A stretch of 64,000 bases of DNA from a virus. The notes beneath the pieces are model-generated. The model had not been told where the DNA came from. It did not search any database and saw nothing but the letters and a program-made list of their open reading frames with translations. The stretch is taken from the IMG/VR virus record IMGVR_UViG_3300003322_000327, positions 45,606-109,605 of that record; one strand, 5' to 3'. Shown piece after piece: positions 8,697 to 17,605 of the stretch. The position numbers and the translations under genes are program-made. Each line of letters begins with the position of its first letter. Position 1 is the stretch's first letter.

Positions 8697-8980
8697 TCGA
8701 GATCAAGAAAGGCGGCAAGTACTACCTGCACGGCGCTTACCCTGCCGAAGAGGTCATCGTCATTCAAGCACCTGACGCGCCAGGCGCCGATGTGCTGGTC
8801 AAGCATCCGACAGGTCCCACGTATCAGAGTCCGGCCCGCATGCACCTGACTCGCCGACAGGCCGACGAGGCGACGCTGAGCGAGAAGATGACGCAGCTCG
8901 CGAACTTCAGAGCCAAGGTGACCGAACTTGGACTCGAGGTCGAGAGCATCGAGGTTCGCATGAAGGAGGACCAGACATGA
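8693..8980 (+). CDS. Unknown small protein
   Basis: 95 residues with ATGA overlap. The N-terminal half (KKGGKYYLHGAYPAEEVIVI) looks like a small beta barrel, and the C-terminal half (from about 55) is a charged helix that could form a coiled coil. No family recognised. Confidence 0.65.
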   Translation: MIEIKKGGKYYLHGAYPAEEVIVIQAPDAPGADVLVKHPTGPTYQSPARMHLTRRQADEATLSEKMTQLANFRAKVTELGLEVESIEVRMKEDQT

Positions 8981-9192
8981 CTGTCTGCATTGCCGTCGGC
9001 AAGGAACTCACGGTCGCCAAGTGTCCTCTGAACAAGGGCAGCTGCTACTGGCAGCATCGGGAGACGCACGAATGCAAGGCTACGACTCAAGAACTGACAG
9101 TGCAGGAGTTCTGCGCTCACGTCGGTCTGAGGGGGAGCCCGAGCGAGGAACAGATCGGTCGATTCCAGATCAAGCTCCGACAGATGCTGTAA
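8977..9192 (+). CDS. Small cysteine-rich unknown protein
   Basis: 71 residues with ATGA overlap. Cysteines lie at 4, 15, 22, 32 and 45, with histidines at 26, 30 and 47 (CPLNKGSCYWQHRETHEC), suggesting a small metal-binding or zinc-finger-like fold. The stop codon lies inside the promoter-like box ahead of the DNA polymerase gene. Confidence 0.6.
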   Translation: MTVCIAVGKELTVAKCPLNKGSCYWQHRETHECKATTQELTVQEFCAHVGLRGSPSEEQIGRFQIKLRQML

Positions 9193-9197
9193 ATAAG
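9187..9197 (+). promoter_or_regulatory. Promoter-like box CTGTAAATAAG
   Basis: Located 26 bases upstream of the DNA polymerase ATG and overlapping the previous stop. It differs from the T4 late box TATAAATA mainly at the first two positions. It is one of the three boxes with AAATA rather than AAAGA. Confidence 0.5.
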
Positions 9198-9222
9198 AGG
9201 CATCCCCTGCACAGGAAGAACG

Positions 9223-12200
9223 ATGCTCGAGAAGACCATCACCTATAAGGACGGGTCGAACAGTCACGACTGGAATCTGACCCTTCCGATCGATCCCAAC
9301 TACGCGAACCAGAAGAAGCGACTGCTGGTCATCCTTCAAACGATCGACAGTCGCGACCTCAAGGCCGAAGGTGTGCTCGCCGACAAGCGAGTCAGGACTG
9401 CCTTCGTCGAAGCCATCAAGCTCGGGCGCAAGTTCGCCCGCCAACGCAAGCCCGATCTCGGTGAGTTCGGGCTTGCTGTCGTTAACTACAACGCTCGGCG
9501 CCATCTCCACCTGAAAGAGCAGGCACGGATCGAAGCCGAAGCCGAGTTCAAGGCTCGAGTTCAGAAGATCATCAAGAAGCTGAACCCTACGCACATCCTG
9601 TTCTCCGGCGACCTGTCTGTCCTGTATCCGGTGAAGGACGCCCCGTTGAAGAACGGCTGGGTGCACGAGTTCGAAGGTCGCAAGGTCACGTCCACCGTCG
9701 ACTTCGCCAAGCTGCTGGACAAGGAAGGCCTGTATGCCAACCTGCTCGGCTTCTGGTGTCGTCACCTGGCCAACCTGCTTGTAGGCTCGCTACCTTACAG
9801 CCTCGCAGGTCTGGAACCGAAGCCGATGCTCGTCGACACCGTGGCCAAGTTTGACCACATGATGGCCGAGTGGGACAAGGTCGAAGCCAAGGGTGGGTTC
9901 ACTGGTCTCGACACCGAGACGAAAAACCTCACGGTCAACAACAATCGCATCTTCACGATGCAGATGACGTTCGACCACGACCCACTGGTCGGCTACGTGC
10001 TGCCTATCGACCACCCGCACAAGGACAACCCGTTCACGGTCGACGAACGCAAGTACATCAAGCGTCAACTCAAGGCTCGGTTCGGTGCACCTGACCGCAA
10101 GTCCAAGGTCATCACCTTCAACGGCATCTTCGACATCCGAGTCATCCGCAAGGCGCTGCACCTCGACATCATCTACATGGGCATCTGGGAGTGCATGGCC
10201 GGTGAGCACTTGCTGGACGAGAACGCATCGAGCTTGCGCTACGTTGGTGTCAGCTCCGACGACGGCCAGATCAGTGCCAACGGCTTGGCCGGTGTCCTCT
10301 GCTCCTACGGCAACGACTTTTATCTCCGGGACATGTCCTTCGGTAAGAAGGATCGTGCCACGGTCGCGAACGTGAGTCCGAGAGACAAGGGCTTCCTCAA
10401 GTACGCGGCGATGGACACAGTCTCGATGATAGGGATTCGCAAGTCGCAGATCGAGCGAGCTGATGCTCACTTCCCCGTCGCGGGTAAGGGCTACAAGTCT
10501 CCGTTCATCCGCCACATGATGCACCAGATGTCGGACACGGTGCATCAACTGTCCCACCTCAAGGAGGCAGGGTCGCTGGTGAACAAGAAGTACCTGCGAT
10601 CGCTGATGCAGCCCGACTCCGTCCTCGCCAAGGCGATCAAGGAACTGGGCGAAGAATTCAAGACCTTCCCTGAGGTCATCAAGGCCAACAAGGCACTGCT
10701 CGCCGACTCCGGCTTCAAGGCCGGAGGTCTCTTCGGATCGAAGAAGGGTGGCGGCGCCTGGACCTTCAGCTTCACCAAGGCGGCTCACAAGGCGAAGCTG
10801 TTTCTAGAAGTCATGGGCATGGAGGCAGTCAACAAGACGAAGCAGGGCGCGCCTTCGATTGACAAGGACTTCATCGAGACTTACAAGGACCGGAACTTCC
10901 TGGTTGCCAAGTTCGGCGAGTGGACAGCAGCGAACAAGATGCTGGGCACCAACGTCAAGGGCTGGCTCAAGATCCTGACCCGGACGTTCGACGGCACGTT
11001 CGACGATCACCTCCGGTCCGAGATCATCTTCTTCGACGTTGATACGGGTCGCCTCGCAAGCCGCAACCCGAACCTCCAGAACATCCCGAACCGCGGGAAG
11101 CTGGCGAAGATCATCAAGGAGATGTTCATCACGGTCGACGGCCACCTCATGGTCCGGTACGACTACTCAGCGCACGAAGTCCGTGGCTGGTCGATCGTTG
11201 CCCTCGACAAGATCCTGGCGTCGGCCTTCAAGGTCGGTCAGTCTCTGCGGCAGAAGTGGATCAAGGTCCACCCGCCGATGGTGCTCGTCAACTCCGAAGG
11301 TCAGCCGATCAAGCTGCCGATGGCGAAGGACATCCGCGCCACCTACGAGGCTGAACTCAAGACCTCGAAGGACAAGGAACGCATCTCGTTGCTCAAGCGC
11401 GTCATCGAGACCGACGATCTGGCTGCGCGCTTGAAGAAGGAAGGCGACATTCACATCCAGAACGTGTTCCGGTTCTTCAACAAGTGGGTTGAGAAGTCTG
11501 ATCCGTTGCGTGACGCCATCAAGGCCGTGGTCTTCGGTACCATCTACGGCAAGTCGGCGGCCACTCTAGGCAACGATACGAAGAAGGCGGAGTTCGACGC
11601 GATCAAGGAGAAGATGAGCGTCGCCCACAAGGCCGGTGACCAGAAGACTCTGGACGAACTGATCGAGAAGTACAACGCACTACAGGAAGACGATCGCGAA
11701 GACTACGCACAGAACATCATCGACAAGATGTTCTCTCAGTTCAAGGCCGGCCACAAGTGGCTGCTGACCATGAGCGAGAAGGCAGAGCAAGAGCAGCACG
11801 TGTACAGCCCGATCTTCCGCGTCCGTCACCTGTGGGCGACGATCACGAAGGATCGAGCGATCATCAGCCGCCAGGTTCGCCGTGGCATGAACGCGCCGAT
11901 CCAGGGTTTCGCGTCCGAGGTCGCGGTCAAGGCTAGTCGTCTGGTCATGCTCGACTACTACAAGAACCAGGACAAGCTCAAGACCAAGATCGGTCTCGAC
12001 CCCAAGGCCAAGTTCCCGATCCGATTCAACCGCATGGTGCACGACGCATCGTACTTCACGGTGCCGTACTCGATGGTGTTGCCCTTCATGCACATCCTTC
12101 AGTACGATGCGACCTACGGCGTGACCAAGGCCTACAAGGACGAGTTCGATCTCGAGTTCACGGTCGAGCCTGAGATCGAAATGGAAGTCGGCGTCCAGGA

Positions 12201-12483
12201 TACGAAGAGCAACAAGTGGGGCTGGGCGATCCCGGAACTGCTGCAGCATCTCTCGACCTCTGTCGACGACGGCATCAAGGCCGGCTTCCTCACCGAGTCG
12301 AAGGCTGACATCATGGCGCAGCTCCTGGCGCCGTGGAAGTCGGAACAGAGCCTCAAGTTCCTGAACGAGAAGTTCCCGATGCTCGGCGTCGACCTGACCG
12401 AAGAGATCAAGATCGCGGTCAAGCACTTCGAGGCCCAACAACGCAAGGCTGCGAAAGCGGCGAAGGAAAAGGTGGCAGCGTGA
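9223..12483 (+). CDS. Family A DNA polymerase with 3'-5' exonuclease
   Basis: 1086 residues. The exonuclease domain has ExoI GLDTET (about 228-233), ExoII FNGIFD and ExoIII YAAMD, all acidic residues kept, so proofreading is expected. The polymerase domain has GRLASRNPNLQNIPNRG, motif A RYDYSAHEVRG (about 645-655), motif B KAVVFGTIYGKS (about 767-778) and motif C VHDAS (about 938). Motif A has A-H in place of the usual Q-I of DYSQIELR. Roughly 90 extra residues separate motif A from motif B, and a charged helical insert follows motif B. The first 200 residues are not a recognised 5'-nuclease. It is probably the phage replicase. Confidence 0.93.
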   Translation: MLEKTITYKDGSNSHDWNLTLPIDPNYANQKKRLLVILQTIDSRDLKAEGVLADKRVRTAFVEAIKLGRKFARQRKPDLGEFGLAVVNYNARRHLHLKEQARIEAEAEFKARVQKIIKKLNPTHILFSGDLSVLYPVKDAPLKNGWVHEFEGRKVTSTVDFAKLLDKEGLYANLLGFWCRHLANLLVGSLPYSLAGLEPKPMLVDTVAKFDHMMAEWDKVEAKGGFTGLDTETKNLTVNNNRIFTMQMTFDHDPLVGYVLPIDHPHKDNPFTVDERKYIKRQLKARFGAPDRKSKVITFNGIFDIRVIRKALHLDIIYMGIWECMAGEHLLDENASSLRYVGVSSDDGQISANGLAGVLCSYGNDFYLRDMSFGKKDRATVANVSPRDKGFLKYAAMDTVSMIGIRKSQIERADAHFPVAGKGYKSPFIRHMMHQMSDTVHQLSHLKEAGSLVNKKYLRSLMQPDSVLAKAIKELGEEFKTFPEVIKANKALLADSGFKAGGLFGSKKGGGAWTFSFTKAAHKAKLFLEVMGMEAVNKTKQGAPSIDKDFIETYKDRNFLVAKFGEWTAANKMLGTNVKGWLKILTRTFDGTFDDHLRSEIIFFDVDTGRLASRNPNLQNIPNRGKLAKIIKEMFITVDGHLMVRYDYSAHEVRGWSIVALDKILASAFKVGQSLRQKWIKVHPPMVLVNSEGQPIKLPMAKDIRATYEAELKTSKDKERISLLKRVIETDDLAARLKKEGDIHIQNVFRFFNKWVEKSDPLRDAIKAVVFGTIYGKSAATLGNDTKKAEFDAIKEKMSVAHKAGDQKTLDELIEKYNALQEDDREDYAQNIIDKMFSQFKAGHKWLLTMSEKAEQEQHVYSPIFRVRHLWATITKDRAIISRQVRRGMNAPIQGFASEVAVKASRLVMLDYYKNQDKLKTKIGLDPKAKFPIRFNRMVHDASYFTVPYSMVLPFMHILQYDATYGVTKAYKDEFDLEFTVEPEIEMEVGVQDTKSNKWGWAIPELLQHLSTSVDDGIKAGFLTESKADIMAQLLAPWKSEQSLKFLNEKFPMLGVDLTEEIKIAVKHFEAQQRKAAKAAKEKVAA

Positions 12484-12638
12484 AACTCCGTCGCATCAAG
12501 TGCAGGCTCGATGCCTGTAATCGCTTCACCCATCGGCGCGCCATTCGAAAGTGGCGTGTCAGTCGAGGAAAGGTTTTCAGTCAGTTCGGAATCGGAGTGG
12601 CCACGGAGATCGGTCGTACATTAGGGGCGACAGCATGA
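12480..12638 (+). CDS. Small basic unknown protein
   Basis: 52 residues from a GTG start that overlaps the polymerase stop as GTGA, with an AAGG-type ribosome site 8-12 bases upstream. It is strongly basic (VKLRRIKCRLDACNRFTHRR). The frame ends in an ATGA overlap with the next gene, so it fills the gap between two tightly packed genes exactly. That spacing is the main evidence. A nucleic-acid-binding role is possible. Confidence 0.5.
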   Translation: MKLRRIKCRLDACNRFTHRRAIRKWRVSRGKVFSQFGIGVATEIGRTLGATA

Positions 12639-12955
12639 AGTTCGAACACAACGCTCTCAGACTTGAGACCAGCAACGTCGACTCGACGCTGCCCATGATG
12701 TGGGCCGTCCATGATCGACCGGCCATGGGTCTGAGCTTCAACCCTCCGACGAACCCATACGAGGTCATGTACCTGGGTGAGAATCCGAGTCACTGGCTAC
12801 TTGTCGTCAGGCGCGAAGGTCAGCTCGGACCCAATGCCGTACTCGTCCACGCACCGAAGAGCGAGTACAAGCTGTACGGGTCGAGGGAACTGGCTCTGTC
12901 TCGGAAGATGGAGTACCTGGGTTCGATCGCAGGCATCAAGGTCACGGCATCATGA
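12635..12955 (+). CDS. Unknown protein
   Basis: 106 residues from ATG 12635 (ATGA overlap). The longer frame upstream would overlap the small basic gene and is not used. Beta strands dominate (YEVMYLGENPSHWLLVVRR). No recognised domain. The stop overlaps the next start. Confidence 0.65.
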   Translation: MKFEHNALRLETSNVDSTLPMMWAVHDRPAMGLSFNPPTNPYEVMYLGENPSHWLLVVRREGQLGPNAVLVHAPKSEYKLYGSRELALSRKMEYLGSIAGIKVTAS

Positions 12956-13581
12956 ACATCAGCGGCTACATGGCTCTCGGTGGAGGGCCGGAGTTCGTGT
13001 TCACCGGCTTCGATCAGTACGAGGGCGAAGGGATCGGCCCTCAGCGCGGTCGATGGCGAATGAACGCCGACTTGAAGACGACGGTCCTGTCGATCCCGTC
13101 CAGGGACAAGCAGGTCCAACTCTTCTACTCGTCGAGCATCGAGTCGTTCGCTGGATCGATGGCCAGCATCGATTCGGAGCAAGGCAAGAACTACCGCGAG
13201 AAGCTCCGGTCTGTTCTCGAGTGTCTCGATTCCGGCTTCGTCGGTGCTGTAAATAATATCAGCCTGGCAGCGCATCGGTCGTTGGCGATCCTTACCAACC
13301 AATGTCCGGTGCACTTCTACGGGCTCTACGATGTGCAGCAGCGCGGAGCCTACCTTTTCTGGACGACCGAGCCCTTGGTCGTTCAACGAGTGATGGATCA
13401 GAACCCTCTCCGGTTCCTGCTCTATCGCTTTCCTGTCCTCTTCGAGGACGTCGTGTTCCTGCCCCAAGAGCGCATCTGTGCTCTCTGGTGGACGTGGATT
13501 AAGCGGTCCGAGTTTTCGGCCCTTCAACCTTTCAACGCGTTGGAGCGTCGACTCTTCGGTCAGCCGTTGCTAACGGAGTGA
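12952..13581 (+). CDS. Unknown protein
   Basis: 209 residues, coupled to the previous gene by ATGA overlap and 3 bases before the primase gene. The C-terminal half is rich in aromatic and hydrophobic residues (FLLYRFPVLFEDVVFL) but shows no clear transmembrane helix. No family recognised. Confidence 0.65.
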   Translation: MNISGYMALGGGPEFVFTGFDQYEGEGIGPQRGRWRMNADLKTTVLSIPSRDKQVQLFYSSSIESFAGSMASIDSEQGKNYREKLRSVLECLDSGFVGAVNNISLAAHRSLAILTNQCPVHFYGLYDVQQRGAYLFWTTEPLVVQRVMDQNPLRFLLYRFPVLFEDVVFLPQERICALWWTWIKRSEFSALQPFNALERRLFGQPLLTE

Positions 13582-13584
13582 TCT

Positions 13585-14562
13585 ATGGATCAACGCAAGC
13601 TCGATCATGTGATGCGCGAGCTGAGTCACTACTCAGGCAAGAAGAAGCCGGGCCCTGGCTCGACCTTCGTGACCTGTCCTTACCACTCGGAGAACACACC
13701 TAGTGGTCGCATCTTCCACTCTCCCGACACCCGTAGTCCTGGCTTCTTCCGATGCTACGGCTGCGGCAAGAAGGCGCAGTGGGATGAACTCGCACCCAAG
13801 CTCGGCCTCAAGCCCTACCAGTGGACACCGCCTGTCGATCAGTACGCCTACGCGCTGCGGCAGCGGGACGACGAGCAGAAGGCGCGCAAGCTCGTCTTCT
13901 ATCCGTTGCCAGGTGGCAAGGTCTGGCGGCAGATCCGAACTGACTTCCTGCTCACCATCGGCGCTCGCATGTGCCGCGTCATCTACCCCGATGGTGTCAG
14001 GTCGCAGAAGATGCTCTACTTTCCAGTCATGGTCAAGGGAGAGCTCAGAGGCTACATCCGGGCCCGGACACGCAAGGTCGCGGACAAGCCATCGTACCTA
14101 AATGCGCCGGGTGACTGGTCGCACGACTATGGTCTGTTCCTCTACGATCAAGCCGTGGCCTTGATGCACAAGCTGGGACTCAAGACCGTGGTGCTGTGTG
14201 AAGGCCCTCGTGATGCTCTCCGGCTTCAGACCTTGAACATCCCAGCGATCGCGATCCTGGGCACGCAGTCGTGGTCGAAGCGCAAGAGTCAGATGATCGA
14301 GCTGACTGGTGCGACTCGTGTTGTCCTCGCCATGGACGGCGACGACGCGGGGCTGGCTGCGATCGAACTCATCAAGCCCTTGCTCCATCAAATGGTGCAG
14401 CAGGTGCGAGTGCTGAACCTGACCGGACGAGACAGCCCATACTGGCGCTTCCGATCCGAAGAAGAACCGTCAAAGGCCGCTAAGGCCGCGGGTGTTGACC
14501 TGTGGGACCCGGGTAACATGCCGATCGAGAAAGTGGAAGAGCTGAGGTCCCTATGCAACTGA
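13585..14562 (+). CDS. DnaG-type DNA primase
   Basis: 325 residues. The N-terminal zinc-binding domain has C31, H34, C57 and C60 (CPYH...CYGC), used for template recognition. A Toprim catalytic core follows, with VVLCEGPRD (about 203-211, catalytic Glu) and AMDGDDAG (about 249-256, metal-binding DxD). The protein is shorter than bacterial DnaG and lacks the C-terminal helicase-binding domain, so it resembles T7-type and other phage primases without a fused helicase. No hexameric DnaB-type helicase is visible in this window. Confidence 0.9.
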   Translation: MDQRKLDHVMRELSHYSGKKKPGPGSTFVTCPYHSENTPSGRIFHSPDTRSPGFFRCYGCGKKAQWDELAPKLGLKPYQWTPPVDQYAYALRQRDDEQKARKLVFYPLPGGKVWRQIRTDFLLTIGARMCRVIYPDGVRSQKMLYFPVMVKGELRGYIRARTRKVADKPSYLNAPGDWSHDYGLFLYDQAVALMHKLGLKTVVLCEGPRDALRLQTLNIPAIAILGTQSWSKRKSQMIELTGATRVVLAMDGDDAGLAAIELIKPLLHQMVQQVRVLNLTGRDSPYWRFRSEEEPSKAAKAAGVDLWDPGNMPIEKVEELRSLCN

Positions 14563-14891
14563 TCAAGATTCCGTGCCCGACCTGCGGTCAGACCCTGAAC
14601 ACGAAGCACACACGTGGCCGTGCGCGCAAGCGGGAGTGTCCGGAAGGTCACGTGCACTACACGTTCGACAACACGCTGGTCGAGAAGCGGGTCTACCACA
14701 TGGCTGAGTATCATGCGAAGGTCAAGCGTCAGACCCTGAACCTCGAAGACTTTCAGCTCAAGGCCATCGTTCCTCCCACTGAGGAAGAACTCGAAGCCGA
14801 GGCTGAGAAGACCGAGACACGACCGAAGACCAAGACCGGTCACTACATTACCGAGACACCAACTGGGACACGGTATGAGATGAGGTGGTGA
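14553..14891 (+). CDS. Zinc-ribbon protein of unknown function
   Basis: 112 residues overlapping the primase end by 10 bases. The N-terminus holds CPTC (8-11) and CPEGH (29-33), a plausible four-ligand zinc ribbon. The C-terminal half is charged with an acidic stretch (EEELEAEAEKTE). Possible nucleic-acid binding; function not known. Confidence 0.65.
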   Translation: MQLIKIPCPTCGQTLNTKHTRGRARKRECPEGHVHYTFDNTLVEKRVYHMAEYHAKVKRQTLNLEDFQLKAIVPPTEEELEAEAEKTETRPKTKTGHYITETPTGTRYEMRW

Positions 14892-14892
14892 G

Positions 14893-15294
14893 ATGAGTCT
14901 CGAAGTTGAACCTATGGCTCCAGGGCAGAAGACGGCTCTGGTAGTCAGAACTGGAGTTGATCGTCGCACTCAGCTGGCGAAGCTCAGGACCTTCTATCTG
15001 CTTTGGATCAGTAGTTCACTGACGATCGAAGAGCTGACTCGAGTGCAGGAGACGATCGACAGTTTTATCGATGCCCAAGTCACTCCGAGTTGGACACTGA
15101 TCCGCTTCGACCGCGAGACCTTCGTCTCTCAGGTCAGACGGGCCCTCGACCCGAAGCACAAGTACATCCTGCAACTGGACCCGAGCGCCAAGGTCCTGAG
15201 CTGTAACTTCAACCTCGAACCTGAGCAAGCGCAGATGATGCGCGAGTTCCTGCACGGCGCATTCGAGAAGCCGAAGCTCGACAACAACATTTGA
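14893..15294 (+). CDS. Unknown protein
   Basis: 133 residues, 1 base after the zinc-ribbon gene. It has a mixed alpha/beta pattern and no recognisable motif. It is the last gene before the DNA-modification cluster; membership of that cluster is not shown. Confidence 0.65.
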   Translation: MSLEVEPMAPGQKTALVVRTGVDRRTQLAKLRTFYLLWISSSLTIEELTRVQETIDSFIDAQVTPSWTLIRFDRETFVSQVRRALDPKHKYILQLDPSAKVLSCNFNLEPEQAQMMREFLHGAFEKPKLDNNI

Positions 15295-15303
15295 AGGTCA
15301 CCG

Positions 15304-16629
15304 ATGAGAGAACTACCAGCCCCAGGCTACTACTGGGCACCAGCTGCAATGGAGCAACTCTACAACCAGTCGCTGGTGAAGAAACCCTTCGACGGTCCCT
15401 ACGAGCCCCACATGTACCGCAAGGAGTTCGAGGGCAAGGCCGCAGGCGTCCGCATCATGGAAGGCTTCGGATCGAAGATGGCGCACTCGGCGCGCATCAA
15501 GCTCAAGGATGCCTGGCATCCCGGTCGCGAACTCCTGAAGCGCACGCACTTTGGCCTCTACAACGCCCAGGACAAGGTGATGAAGCCTTCGCACCTGGAG
15601 CAGGCCGAGGCGCTGGGCAAGCTGTGCTATCGCATTCAAGACTCGGGTGGCTTCCAGCTCTTCTCTGGCGTCCAGGACTTCATCGACCCAGTCGAGCTGG
15701 CGAAGATCCACAACGTCTTCGCAGACTCCGGAGTTGGCCTCGACTTGCCGATGAGTCTGGTCGAGGACAAGCAACTCGTGATCGCTGGCGCACGCATGAT
15801 GGCTGCGAACTCCGTGGTGCTGCAGCGTGAACGCACGACCAAGTGGGCGCTGATGAACGTGAGCCACGGGCTGACCCCTCAACTCCGCGCCACGTGGCAG
15901 AAGGTGGCCCTGGCCGATCCTCTCGACAGCCTGTGCATCGCCGGCCTTCGCGGATCGATCCTCGACACCGCAGTCGGTGCCAACCCGGTTGCGATCGCAG
16001 CGCACCTGCTGGTCGGCATGCTGTACCCTGCCAAGTACAAGCACTACCACCTGTTGGGACTCAGCTCCGTCATCGGCATGAGTCTCGCGGCCCTGATTGC
16101 CAACCTGCACCAGAAGGTCGTGACCTCCGACTCGACAACGTACCTGAACGGGCAGCAGTTCAAGAACTTCATCAACGGCACGATCCCACCGAAGGAAGGC
16201 AACTACGGACGGATCAAGTGCAGCTGTCCAATCTGCAACTTCATCGAGTTCGAGTACTGGATGGATGGCTTCCCGACGCTGATGCTGCTCCACAACGCCG
16301 AGCAGATCAACAAGGGTTGCGAGACGCTGAACGGCCTCGCCAAGGTCGTGATTGCTAAGAAGCTCAAGGGCTTCGAGGCTGCCCGCTTCTTCTTCAAGGC
16401 CGGGGTCGGAATCGACAAGCGTATGATCCAGCCACTGGGTCGTGCCTTCGACATGATCCTGAACACGAAGAAGTACAGCGAGGCATGCGCCATCGACTAC
16501 TCGGTGAAGAAGGTGCAGATGGGATCACTCTTCGGCACCAAGCCCGTCACCAAGGCAGACAACTCGAGGTTCGAGGGCATCATCAAGCGGTACGAGAAGT
16601 ACCACAAGCAGAAGTTCCTCAAACCGTAA
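15304..16629 (+). CDS. dpdA: DpdA-like 7-deazaguanine DNA transglycosylase
   Basis: 441 residues with tRNA-guanine transglycosylase features: DSGGFQ (113-118, matching the TGT active-site aspartate block), SDSTT with Asp276 as candidate nucleophile, and a zinc site CSCPIC (306-311) plus a downstream His (LLHN, about 331), as in C-x-C-x2-C...H of TGTs. The presence of preQ0-synthesis genes next door, in a phage, points to DpdA, which exchanges guanine in DNA for a 7-deazaguanine base and so blocks restriction. A tRNA-modifying TGT is the alternative, but the length and divergence fit DpdA. Confidence 0.85.
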   Translation: MRELPAPGYYWAPAAMEQLYNQSLVKKPFDGPYEPHMYRKEFEGKAAGVRIMEGFGSKMAHSARIKLKDAWHPGRELLKRTHFGLYNAQDKVMKPSHLEQAEALGKLCYRIQDSGGFQLFSGVQDFIDPVELAKIHNVFADSGVGLDLPMSLVEDKQLVIAGARMMAANSVVLQRERTTKWALMNVSHGLTPQLRATWQKVALADPLDSLCIAGLRGSILDTAVGANPVAIAAHLLVGMLYPAKYKHYHLLGLSSVIGMSLAALIANLHQKVVTSDSTTYLNGQQFKNFINGTIPPKEGNYGRIKCSCPICNFIEFEYWMDGFPTLMLLHNAEQINKGCETLNGLAKVVIAKKLKGFEAARFFFKAGVGIDKRMIQPLGRAFDMILNTKKYSEACAIDYSVKKVQMGSLFGTKPVTKADNSRFEGIIKRYEKYHKQKFLKP

Positions 16630-16633
16630 ATAG
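16624..16633 (+). promoter_or_regulatory. Promoter-like box CCGTAAATAG
   Basis: Overlaps the dpdA stop codon and lies 28 bases upstream of the ATG of the aminotransferase-like gene. It would let the downstream genes (aminotransferase-like, queC, queE, folE) be transcribed separately from dpdA. Confidence 0.5.
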
Positions 16634-16660
16634 AAGCATCGCACCTAAGAAGGACCAATC

Positions 16661-17605
16661 ATGAATCCCAACGTCGTACCGTTCTACAGCCATCGCAGCC
16701 GCAGGTTCGAAGACCTGTTCGTCGAGACCCAAGAGCGTCTGCTTGACCTCGCCGGTCTCGATTCCAAGAAGGACATGGCGCTACTCGTCACCGGCTCGGG
16801 CACCCTGGCCAACGAGATCGTCATGAGCTCGATGTCGCGCCGTCCCCACATCGCGACCCACGGAGAGTTCAGCACGCGGCTGCAAGAGACCGCCGACTGC
16901 TACTGGGGTGGCGAGTCGGCGGATCGTGACTACAAGTTCGGCGTCCAGTTCGAGACCGCCGAGGCGACTCTGAACTACACCGACTCGTACTTCGCAGTCG
17001 ACTGCGTGTCGGCCTTTCCGTTCTATCCGCTGCCGGAGAAGGCACGGATCATGACCACGGTCAGCTCGAAGCAGCTGGGCGCCGATACGGGCCTCAGCAT
17101 CATCTTCATTCGCGACTACCGCGAACTGCTGACCCAGGGCATCATCGACGGCTCCAAGCGCTCGTACCTGAGCCTGAATCGCTACATCCAGTACGCGCTC
17201 AAGAACCAGACGCCGAACACACCGGGCATCGGACTGATCGAGAGCTTGAACGAGCGCCTGAAGGTCTTCGACCCCGAAGCCGAGCGCGAGCGCATCACCG
17301 GCTACTGGCAGCGCATCACCGATGCCATCAAGGCCAAGAAGCTGTTTGCGACCTTCACCGGCGTCAAGCCGACTCCGGTCATCACCTTCAAGGGCATCGG
17401 CGAGCAGCTCTCCGACCTCGGCCTGTACTCGAACTCGGGCAACCCGCAGCTCTTCCTCTGGTCGGCGACCGACGATCAAGTCGATCTCGTGGTCCAGCGC
17501 ATCATGGACTACGAGATGCCAGAAGTCAAGTCGGTGCTGGGCACCGTGGGCACCGCTGTTCCCTTCGCAGCAGGGGTCGGCCTCTCCATCGGAGAATCGA
17601 AGTGA
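16661..17605 (+). CDS. Class V PLP-dependent aminotransferase-like enzyme
   Basis: 314 residues. The layout matches the class V fold (phosphonate-pyruvate and serine-pyruvate aminotransferases): SHRSRRFEDLF near residues 10-20, a cofactor phosphate-binding TGSGTLANE (about 44-52), VDCVSAFPF with the Asp that would contact the pyridine nitrogen (about 113-121), and SSKQLGADTGLSI with Lys137 as candidate Schiff-base lysine. It is shorter than typical members (about 360-400), with fewer residues between the SGT loop and the lysine. It sits inside the 7-deazaguanine cluster and overlaps queC as GTGA. It may add an amine to a precursor or modified base; the reaction is unknown. Confidence 0.7.
   Translation: MNPNVVPFYSHRSRRFEDLFVETQERLLDLAGLDSKKDMALLVTGSGTLANEIVMSSMSRRPHIATHGEFSTRLQETADCYWGGESADRDYKFGVQFETAEATLNYTDSYFAVDCVSAFPFYPLPEKARIMTTVSSKQLGADTGLSIIFIRDYRELLTQGIIDGSKRSYLSLNRYIQYALKNQTPNTPGIGLIESLNERLKVFDPEAERERITGYWQRITDAIKAKKLFATFTGVKPTPVITFKGIGEQLSDLGLYSNSGNPQLFLWSATDDQVDLVVQRIMDYEMPEVKSVLGTVGTAVPFAAGVGLSIGESK

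Noticed and set aside
12480-12520. Targeting-peptide match at VKLRRIKCRLDA
   Set aside because: Only the K-L...R-L-x-A spacing is similar; the L-x-A-K core is absent and the gene is far from the tagged clusters.
13249-13260. TGTAAATAATAT copy of the promoter-like box
   Set aside because: It lies in the middle of the 12952-13581 gene, over 320 bases from the next start, so it is not listed as a promoter.
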